From positions 1 through 5,402 of the forward strand of contig CAMOOZ010000065.1 of NCBI GenBank assembly GCA_946621895.1: a stretch of 5,402 nt of DNA, given 5' to 3'. A program made the translations under genes and the position numbers. The first letter of the stretch is position 1; each line of letters opens with the position of its first letter. Positions 1 through 4,507 of this stretch are shown one piece after another. The notes beneath the pieces were generated by a model. It was not told the DNA's origin, searched no databases, and saw nothing but the letters and a program-made list of their open reading frames with translations. Source of the stretch: an uncultured Lachnospiraceae bacterium. GTDB taxonomy: Bacteria > Bacillota_A > Clostridia > Lachnospirales > Lachnospiraceae.

Positions 1-787
1 GGGCACTTTTTATCGAAAGATAGTCTCCGCTGACGGAAAAATGCGCTGCCGGGATTTCCGGCAGGATGCGTCCCGCCGCCTCGGGATCGTCCGTGACCAC
101 AAAAAACTCCATATCGGGCTTAAGCTCACGCATTTTGCGCATCGCGTCCCGGAAATAGCCCGGATGTAGAAAAAGCTCGGGAGAACCCGTATATTCGCCG
201 CCTCGGAGATTGATCACGCAGAGCGCGGGGGCCGATATCGGCGCGGCATCGGAGGCTTCGTGCGGGTGCGCATCCGGCGTCTCAACGGAGTCCCCGCGCA
301 TCCTCGCAAATTTCATTTCATCGCAGGCTTCGTACAGCCGCGCATCTCCCCTGAGGAGCGGAGAGGAAAATCCCTCCGCCACGGGCAGCCAGGAGGAAAG
401 CAGCTCAGGATCTTTGCCGAAGTACCCTTCCGCCTGCAGATTGCCGTAGATCAGGACACCGCCCTCTGGATCCAGCGAATGCAGCGAGCGGTCCTCGCCG
501 GAAAGATAGCAGCCATGCGTCAGATCATGCGTGGAATTGCCGATGAAGAGCCTGTCCTCATGCTCATGAAGGACACGGGCAAAATCCTCCTTTTTGGCGG
601 AAATGCCGTAATCCAGCGTAAGAAAGGGCTGCCCGTCCTTCTCCGAAAGAGCGCTGATCAGCAGCTCCTTTCCGAGAATGGCAAAGTCCGCATTCAGTTC
701 ACGGGCAAGCCCCCGGATGGAGACATAGGCAAGAAGCATGTTTCCGAGGCCCATTCCGGGCAGGATTTCCGTTCCGATCAGTCTCAC
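1..787 (-). CDS. GT11-like glycosyltransferase (alpha-1,2-fucosyltransferase type), 3'-truncated by window edge
   Basis: Read on the minus strand from a GTG at 787-785, an open frame of 262 codons runs to the window edge with no stop. An in-frame TAG at 814-812 and no ATG, GTG or TTG between it and 787 make this GTG the earliest possible start; the next in-frame ATG (754) would cut into the N-terminal motif. Translation shows a GT11-like order: an N-terminal glycine-rich GMGLGNMLLAY (residues 11-21, compare GLGNQLFQYA of fucosyltransferases), YGNLQAEGYF (114-123), an Arg/acidic motif INLRGGEYTG (192-201) where classical members have HxRRGDY, and FFVVTDD (228-234). Such enzymes transfer fucose or a related sugar from GDP-sugar onto surface glycans in the cytoplasm. 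Residues about 162-188 form a Pro/Ala/acidic low-complexity linker between the two halves, which is unusual. The C-terminal part is missing. The family call is fairly safe; donor and acceptor are not known. Confidence 0.72.
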   Translation of the reverse strand, partial: MRLIGTEILPGMGLGNMLLAYVSIRGLARELNADFAILGKELLISALSEKDGQPFLTLDYGISAKKEDFARVLHEHEDRLFIGNSTHDLTHGCYLSGEDRSLHSLDPEGGVLIYGNLQAEGYFGKDPELLSSWLPVAEGFSSPLLRGDARLYEACDEMKFARMRGDSVETPDAHPHEASDAAPISAPALCVINLRGGEYTGSPELFLHPGYFRDAMRKMRELKPDMEFFVVTDDPEAAGRILPEIPAAHFSVSGDYLSIKSA

Positions 788-801
788 GATTGCGAAATAC
801 T

Positions 802-806
802 CCCGA
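802..806 (-). promoter_or_regulatory. Candidate Shine-Dalgarno for the minus-strand glycosyltransferase
   Basis: The minus strand reads CGGGAG just upstream of the GTG start at 787, with about 12 bases between GGGAG and the start. The spacing is longer than ideal, so initiation may be modest, but no other purine-rich site lies closer. Confidence 0.4.
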
Positions 807-816
807 TTTTGCTAAG

Positions 817-822
817 ATTATA
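817..822 (-). promoter_or_regulatory. Consensus -10 box (TATAAT) for the minus-strand glycosyltransferase
   Basis: The minus strand carries a perfect TATAAT at 822-817, about 30 bases upstream of the GTG start, implying a short leader of roughly 20-25 nt. No recognisable -35 hexamer sits 16-18 bp upstream; that space is filled by the 13-bp inverted repeat at 825-861. A perfect -10, no -35 and an abutting palindrome suggest a promoter whose activity depends on a DNA-binding regulator. Regulation is inferred, not shown. Confidence 0.5.
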
Positions 823-824
823 CC

Positions 825-861
825 CAACTGACCAAATTAATGGATTTTATTTGGTCAGTTG
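825..861. repeat. Perfect 13-bp inverted repeat, likely operator in a divergent promoter region
   Basis: CAACTGACCAAAT (825-837) is exactly inverted as ATTTGGTCAGTTG (849-861), separated by 11 AT-rich bases. It lies between the divergent glycosyltransferase and lipoprotein genes, 2 bp from the minus-strand TATAAT and 7 bp from a plus-strand TTTAAT. Neither side is followed by a T-run, so it does not look like a Rho-independent terminator. The best reading is a binding site for a dimeric regulator (TetR, MarR or similar) controlling one or both directions; half-site centres are 24 bp apart. The regulator gene is not in the window. Confidence 0.6.
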
Positions 862-874
862 AATCCCGTTTAAT
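846..874 (+). promoter_or_regulatory. Candidate plus-strand promoter for the lipoprotein operon
   Basis: TTTAAT at 869-874 matches the -10 consensus at 5 of 6 positions; 17 bp upstream is TTTATT (846-851), a weak -35 (3 of 6) that overlaps the right arm of the inverted repeat. The leader to the ATG at 972 would be about 90 nt. The near-mirror placement of this box and the opposite TATAAT around the palindrome centre (about 843) supports shared control, but the -35 is poor. Confidence 0.3.
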
Positions 875-884
875 ATTTCCTTCG

Positions 885-931
885 AGTATAGCAGACTGTA
901 TTGTATATCATCATAACAAAGATCGTGTAAA
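885..931 (-). promoter_or_regulatory. Upstream candidate promoters for the minus-strand glycosyltransferase
   Basis: On the minus strand TTTACA (931-926) is followed after 18 bp by TATACA (907-902), a plausible sigma-A pair. Slightly further downstream TGCTATACT (893-885) is an extended -10 without a good -35. Transcripts from either would run through the inverted repeat, placing it in the leader as a 13-bp hairpin. The region is AT-rich, so chance matches are likely. Confidence 0.25.
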
Positions 932-971
932 TTCGGAAGCGCTCCGCGTGGCGGACATGGGAAATGAATTG

Positions 972-1934
972 ATGGATCATAGATCAGTGAAACAAAAAAG
1001 CGGGACATTCCCGCAAACACAATCGGCCGCCGGTTCATTCGCCGCGAAACCGCGCGGGATCGCGGCTGCTTGCCGGGCTGCCGGGTTCACTGCTGTTTTC
1101 ATGGTTCTCTGCGTCATGCTTGCCGCCTGCGGAGGCGAAAGAGGCCACAGGGGTCCCGGCGGGGGGCCGCGGGGTGCCGCGGGCGCGGGGGAGGAGATCT
1201 ATCCCCTCACCGCCGCCGATATGCAGACCGAGGCGTCCGCGGACGCGGCGCACATTGATCTTTCCTCCTGCATGGAGCCGCTGCGGATTAAGGCGGGCGG
1301 GGAATACATCCTTTCCGGCAGCATTTCCCATTGTATCTTTATTGAAGCGCAGGACCAGCTTGTCCACCTTTATCTGGACGGCTGCAGCATCCGCTCCGGC
1401 TCGGGCCCGGGGCTCAATGTGATGAGCGCGGACAAGGTGGTGATCACGCTGCTTCCCGGCACGGAAAATACCATCCGGGATTCCCAGAATTATCATAACT
1501 ATGATCTCTATGAGGCGGCGGTTTCCGCGCCCTGCGATCTGACGATCAACGGGGAGGGCAGCCTTTTTGTTTACGGCTTCTATAAAGATGCGATCCGCTC
1601 CAGCGATATTCTGAAGCTGCATGGAGGAACCTATTTCGTCCAGGCCAAGCGGGACGGCCTTCGCGGGACGGACGGACTCGTGCTTTCGCCGGATTCGCTG
1701 ACCGTGGAAACAGAGCGTAACGGCCTTGTGACCGCAAAGGAACAGAAACGCGGGAAGGGGATCATGGATGTCCGCGGGGGGGAGATCCGGGTCACCTCCG
1801 GAAAATACGCCGTCAGCTGCAGCTCGGATCTATATCTGAGGACAGATGAGTTCATGTGCATCAGTGTTTACGGGGATTATTCCGTCGCGGGAAGGACCTT
1901 TGACCTGCGGGAGAGACGGGAGGAGGCCTCATGA
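972..1934 (+). CDS. Secreted lipoprotein with Cthe_2159-type carbohydrate-binding beta-helix domain
   Basis: A 320-residue exported protein. A hydrophobic segment (residues about 38-52) ends in the lipobox LAAC with Cys53 as the probable lipidated residue, so it should be anchored on the outer face of the membrane. A Gly-rich linker follows (54-73). From about residue 94 the protein has the short repeated beta-strand turns of the Cthe_2159 / carbohydrate-binding family (PF14262): IKAGGEYILSG, LVHLYLDG, ADKVVITLLPGTENTI, CDLTINGEGSLFVYG, FYKDAIRSSDILKLHGGTY and RDGLRGTDGL. The founding member has a polysaccharide-lyase-like beta-helix that binds acidic polysaccharide; no catalytic role is claimed here. 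The start is uncertain: ATG 972 follows a weak GGGAAA with 8-base spacing, ATG 957 is also possible, and the frame is open back to 840. The n-region before the hydrophobic core is unusually long (about 37 residues). Several Cys residues (100, 121, 138, 188) are odd for a surface protein. The stop overlaps the next small ORF by 4 bases. Confidence 0.8.
   Translation: MDHRSVKQKSGTFPQTQSAAGSFAAKPRGIAAACRAAGFTAVFMVLCVMLAACGGERGHRGPGGGPRGAAGAGEEIYPLTAADMQTEASADAAHIDLSSCMEPLRIKAGGEYILSGSISHCIFIEAQDQLVHLYLDGCSIRSGSGPGLNVMSADKVVITLLPGTENTIRDSQNYHNYDLYEAAVSAPCDLTINGEGSLFVYGFYKDAIRSSDILKLHGGTYFVQAKRDGLRGTDGLVLSPDSLTVETERNGLVTAKEQKRGKGIMDVRGGEIRVTSGKYAVSCSSDLYLRTDEFMCISVYGDYSVAGRTFDLRERREEAS
1150..1191 (+). 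other. G-run tract, potential G-quadruplex in the lipoprotein linker
   Basis: On the coding strand five G-runs of length 4, 6, 4, 3 and 5 are separated by 7, 4, 6 and 3 bases, which fits the usual G3+ N1-7 quadruplex pattern. It encodes the Gly/Pro/Arg-rich linker directly after the lipobox. It may be only a by-product of GGG/GGC glycine codons, but could slow translation at the point where the signal peptide emerges. Confidence 0.4.
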
Positions 1935-2070
1935 GCCGGTGTCATGATCGCGGCAGGGAGACGGGGAATGACCATGGAAAAGCCCGGGAGGGGGGCATGA
2001 GGCAATATTTTGGCAGCGGCGATGAGACGGAATATGACCGTGTGAAAGTCCGGGAGGAGGTCTCATGAGC
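1887..2070 (+). repeat. Degenerate tandem repeat of a stop/start junction with Shine-Dalgarno
   Basis: The 20-mer at 1917-1936 (CGGGAGGAGG, C/T, CTCATGAGC) recurs at 2051-2070 with one mismatch. A third, more diverged copy ends in CCCGGGAGGGGGGCATGAG at 1983-2001. The three ATGAG starts lie at 1931, 1997 and 2065, giving spacings of 66 and 68 bp. Longer similarity is visible between 1951-2001 and 2017-2069 (CGGC..., GAGACGG..AA.., TGACC.., CCGGGAGG.., CATGAG). The first unit is the end of the lipoprotein gene and the last is the start of the VTC gene, so the unit spans the junction itself. Confidence 0.6.
1931..2068 (+). CDS. 45-residue bridging small ORF between lipoprotein and VTC genes (unrecognised, possibly not functional)
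   Basis: ATG 1931-1933 overlaps the lipoprotein stop (ATGA, 1931-1934), and the TGA at 2066-2068 overlaps the VTC start (ATGA, 2065-2068). It is preceded by a strong GGGAGGAGG (1918-1926). The predicted 45-residue peptide is highly charged, with no hydrophobic segment and no family I recognise. It contains two related halves: ETGNDHGKARE (10-20) and ETEYDRVKVRE (32-42) share 6 of 11 residues. Its first residues MSRCHDRGRE resemble the VTC start MSWLYDFRYE (M, S, D, E conserved in place), and its tail REEVS resembles the lipoprotein tail REEAS. The simplest reading is that it arose by tandem duplication of the gene junction and now serves, if anything, to carry ribosomes from one gene to the next. 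Translation is plausible from the RBS; a peptide function is doubtful. Confidence 0.45.
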   Translation: MSRCHDRGRETGNDHGKAREGGMRQYFGSGDETEYDRVKVREEVS

Positions 2071-2799
2071 TGGCTTTATGACTTCCGCTACGAAATGAAA
2101 TACATCATCAGTCCGGAGGAGGAGGCCATCCTGAAGGTGAAGCTGGACGGGCTATTGCAGAAGGATCCCCATGTGGGTCCAGCCGGAACATACCTGATCA
2201 CAAGCCTGTACTTCGATGATCTTTATAATTCCTGCCTGGGGGAGAATTACGGGGGCACGGATCCCCGCTCCAAATTCAGGATCAGACATTATAACTGTGA
2301 GCTTTCCCGGATCAGTCTGGAAAAAAAGATCAAGGATCACGGGATGACAAAAAAGGACTCCTGCCGCATCACACGGGAGGAGTGCGAAATGCTGATGGCG
2401 GGAGTCGTTCCCACACTCAGCGGGGAGATGCCGGAGGAAAAAAAGAAGCTTTTCACAGAGATGATGCTCAGGGGGCTGAAGCCGAAGGTTATCGTGCGCT
2501 ACGAGCGGATCCCCTATGTGGGCGAGCCGGGAACGGTCCGGATCACGCTGGATCGCTGCGTGGCCTCCTCCGATCAGGTTCAGCTTTTCCTTGAGCGGGA
2601 CTACGCCTGCTGTCCTGTTTTCCCGGAATATGATGAGGGACAGTTCCCGATGGACTACAGCGTCCTGGAGGTGAAATGGACAGGGATCATGCCCTCCTGG
2701 CTGATGGATTGTCTGCAACTGGATTCGCTGGCAAGAAGCGCTTATTCCAAATATATGCTCTGCCGGCTCAATAATATTTACGGCGGGGTGATCCTTTAG
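2065..2799 (+). CDS. VTC-domain protein (polyphosphate polymerase-like, triphosphate tunnel fold)
   Basis: A 244-residue protein matching the bacterial stand-alone VTC domain (PF09359) over its whole length. The eukaryotic Vtc4 relatives make polyphosphate inside a tunnel lined with basic residues; the function of the bacterial proteins is largely inferred. Visible landmarks are R8-Y-E10-M-K12 at the N-terminus, SLYFDD (47-52), KFRIRHY (70-76) with two Arg, LEKK (85-88), RYER (145-148), D163, EVK (202-204) and SKY (228-230). The alternating Arg/Lys and Glu strands are those expected for phosphate and metal binding in this fold. There is no signal peptide or membrane segment, so it should be cytoplasmic, probably acting with the adjacent DUF4956 membrane protein. 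Start ATG 2065 has GGGAGGAGG at 2052-2060 and overlaps the preceding small-ORF stop by 4 bases. Family assignment is firm; substrate and product are inference. Confidence 0.88.
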   Translation: MSWLYDFRYEMKYIISPEEEAILKVKLDGLLQKDPHVGPAGTYLITSLYFDDLYNSCLGENYGGTDPRSKFRIRHYNCELSRISLEKKIKDHGMTKKDSCRITREECEMLMAGVVPTLSGEMPEEKKKLFTEMMLRGLKPKVIVRYERIPYVGEPGTVRITLDRCVASSDQVQLFLERDYACCPVFPEYDEGQFPMDYSVLEVKWTGIMPSWLMDCLQLDSLARSAYSKYMLCRLNNIYGGVIL

Positions 2800-2822
2800 A
2801 AAACGGCCGCCCCCAAAAGACA

Positions 2823-2829
2823 AAAGGAG
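2823..2829 (+). promoter_or_regulatory. Shine-Dalgarno deciding the DUF4956 start
   Basis: AAAGGAG ends at 2829. The first ATG (2832) is only 2 bases away, too close for initiation, whereas ATG 2838 is 8 bases away, so 2838 is preferred. The 38-bp stretch from the VTC stop to this ATG shows no terminator. Confidence 0.7.
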
Positions 2830-2837
2830 ATATGCCG

Positions 2838-3515
2838 ATGAGACAGCAAATGGGATTTCTGGAACTGATTCAAAGAACGCTTTTTGAAGGATATTCCTCG
2901 ATGGATATCCAGGTGGGGGCGGTGCTCGTGTGTCTTCTGATCACGGCGCTGATCTCGCTGTATGTGTTCGGGCTGTATAAGCTGATGCACCGGAACACCT
3001 TCTACAACTTCAATTTTAATCTTTCACTGCTGGTGCTTTCTCTGATCACGGCGGCAATCATCCTGACGATCCAGTCCAGCGTCGTTGTTTCCCTCGGTAT
3101 GGTGGGCGCGCTGTCCATTGTGCGTTTCCGGACCGCGATCAAGGATCCGATGGATCTGGCCTATCTTTTCTGGTCCATCTCCGTGGGCATCATCTGCGGC
3201 GCGGGACTTGCGATCATCGCCATCGCGATGAGCCTTGGGGCCACGGTGGTCCTGGTGCTCTTCACAAAGCTTCACCGGGATTCCCGGATGACGGTGCTGG
3301 TCGTAAATGCCAGGCAAAATGTGGAGGAGGAGGTGGCAGAGCTTTTATCGGAGCACTGCAAATGGTCACATACGAGGGCCAGAAACTTCGCTCATGAAAG
3401 CGTGAACATGGCAATCGAGATCCGGACGGACAGGCCCGCGGAGCTCATCGAGGCAATGATGGGGATCGAGGGTGTGGTGACGGCGTCTTTGGTGGATCAG
3501 GGAGAGCAGGTATGA
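2838..3515 (+). CDS. DUF4956 family membrane protein
   Basis: A 225-residue integral membrane protein with the DUF4956 (PF16316) signature GALSIVRFRTAIKDPMDLAY followed by LFWSISVGIICGAGLA. Hydrophobic segments suggest about four helices: roughly residues 25-47, 61-81, 82-94 (short, part of the signature region) and 107-142 (probably one long or two short helices). The C-terminal part, about 150-223, is soluble. It alternates strand- and helix-like stretches (MTVLVVNA; VEEEVAELLSEH; NMAIEIRT; PAELIEAMMGI; VVTASLVD), which looks like a beta-alpha-beta-beta-alpha-beta small-molecule-binding or ACT-like domain. The family commonly sits beside VTC-domain genes; its biochemical role is unknown. 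It may form the membrane partner or exit path for the VTC protein's product, which is inference. The stop overlaps the next gene's start by 4 bases (3512-3515), so the two are translationally coupled. Confidence 0.85.
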   Translation: MRQQMGFLELIQRTLFEGYSSMDIQVGAVLVCLLITALISLYVFGLYKLMHRNTFYNFNFNLSLLVLSLITAAIILTIQSSVVVSLGMVGALSIVRFRTAIKDPMDLAYLFWSISVGIICGAGLAIIAIAMSLGATVVLVLFTKLHRDSRMTVLVVNARQNVEEEVAELLSEHCKWSHTRARNFAHESVNMAIEIRTDRPAELIEAMMGIEGVVTASLVDQGEQV

Positions 3516-4507
3516 AAATCATAAACGACAAAACAATCCTGATCACGGGCGGGACGGGCTCCTTCGGGAAGGCCTTCGTCCGTTACCTGCTGGAAAACGG
3601 CAGCCCGAAAAAGCTGATCATCTATTCCCGGGACGAGTTCAAGCAGTTTCAGATGCAGAACGAATTTGCCCCCCTTGACCCGGAGAACAAGCTCCGGTTT
3701 TTCATCGGGGATGTGCGGGATGAAAAGCGGCTTTACCGGGCGCTTGAGGGTGTGGACTATTGTATCCACGCCGCGGCCTTAAAGCAGGTGCCGGCCTGTG
3801 AATATAATCCCGGGGAGGCGATCAAGACGAATATCCACGGGGCACAGAATGTGATCGAGGCCTGTCTGGACAGAGGCGTAAAGCGTGTGGTCGCGCTGTC
3901 CACGGACAAGGCCGTGAACCCCGTAAACCTCTATGGGGGGACGAAGCTCGTCTCCGACAAGCTCTTCATCGCGGCGAACGCCTACGCGGGGAATAAGGAC
4001 ATCTGCTTTTCGATCGTCCGCTATGGGAATGTGGCCGGCTCAAGAGGCTCCGTGATCCCGTTTTTCCAGAGCCTTCTGGACGCCGGGAAAAAGGAGCTGC
4101 CCATCACGGATCCCCGGATGACCCGTTTCTGGATCAGCCTTCGGGAGGGCGTGGAGCTCGTGCTGAAGGCGCTGGAGGAGGCGAAGGGCGGCGAAACCTT
4201 TATTTCACGGATCCCCTCCTTTAAGATCACGGATCTGGCGCAGGCCATGGCGCCCGGCTGCATCATGCCGAATGTGGGGATCAGGGAGGGAGAAAAGCTT
4301 CACGAGGTGATGATCACGGCGGAGGATTCTCCCTATACCTGGGAATATGAAAAGCATTTCGTGATCTATCCCCAGATCGTCTGGAGCGAGCACAGAGAGC
4401 CCTCACCCACCGGGAAAAAGGTGCCGGACGGCTTTGTTTACAGCTCGGGGACAAATGATCAGTGGCTTTCCGTGGAGGAACTGCGGGAGAGGCTTAAAGC
4501 GTTGTGA
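3512..4507 (+). CDS. pseB: UDP-N-acetylglucosamine 4,6-dehydratase (inverting), PseB type
   Basis: A 331-residue extended short-chain dehydrogenase. It converts UDP-GlcNAc to the 4-keto-6-deoxy sugar with inversion at C5, the first step towards pseudaminic acid and related 2,4-diamino or FucNAc-type sugars; cytoplasmic and NADP(H)-dependent. Visible motifs are the nucleotide-binding TGGTGSFG (12-19), SRDEFKQ (39-45), IGDVRD (65-70), HAAALKQVPACEYNP (86-100), LSTDKAVNP (129-137), Y141-GGT-K145, RYGNVAGSRGSVIPFF (170-185) and GEKLHEVMI (260-268). D132, K133 and Y141 coincide with the catalytic residues I recall for the Helicobacter pylori enzyme FlaA1/PseB. YGGTK, rather than the MGxSK type of CapE/WbjB enzymes, supports PseB. 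Length is normal for the family. It is coupled by 4-base overlaps both to DUF4956 upstream and to the glycosyltransferase downstream. No aminotransferase pseC follows directly, so the final sugar is uncertain. Confidence 0.88.
   Translation: MKIINDKTILITGGTGSFGKAFVRYLLENGSPKKLIIYSRDEFKQFQMQNEFAPLDPENKLRFFIGDVRDEKRLYRALEGVDYCIHAAALKQVPACEYNPGEAIKTNIHGAQNVIEACLDRGVKRVVALSTDKAVNPVNLYGGTKLVSDKLFIAANAYAGNKDICFSIVRYGNVAGSRGSVIPFFQSLLDAGKKELPITDPRMTRFWISLREGVELVLKALEEAKGGETFISRIPSFKITDLAQAMAPGCIMPNVGIREGEKLHEVMITAEDSPYTWEYEKHFVIYPQIVWSEHREPSPTGKKVPDGFVYSSGTNDQWLSVEELRERLKAL

Noticed and set aside
825..861. Palindrome as a Rho-independent terminator or mobile-element end
   Set aside because: Neither strand has a T-run after the stem, the stem is not GC-rich, both flanking genes point away from it, and no transposase or second inverted-repeat end is present.
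260..862. 200-codon plus-strand open frame
   Set aside because: It lies antisense to the GT11-like gene, whose translation has clear family motifs; the plus-strand product has no recognisable motif and no RBS.
840..971. ATG 840 as the lipoprotein start
   Set aside because: It would add 44 residues ahead of an already long n-region, has no RBS, and would start inside the loop of the inverted repeat and upstream of the candidate -10 box.
1035..1622. 195-codon minus-strand open frame under the lipoprotein
   Set aside because: Shadow of the GC-rich lipoprotein gene; the translation is Arg/His/Pro-rich, as expected of a reverse frame, with no family resemblance.
1776..1782. Run of seven Gs in the lipoprotein gene as a phase-variation tract
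   Set aside because: Two adjacent glycine codons plus GAG explain it, and similar G6 runs occur elsewhere in the window; too short to claim without variation data.
2152..2823. 223-codon minus-strand open frame under the VTC gene
   Set aside because: The VTC protein on the other strand has full-length family similarity and a strong RBS; this frame has neither.
2935..3055. Recurring CTGATCACGGCG-like words
   Set aside because: They encode Leu-Ile-Thr-Ala/Gly stretches in several genes and reflect codon preference rather than a dispersed repeat.
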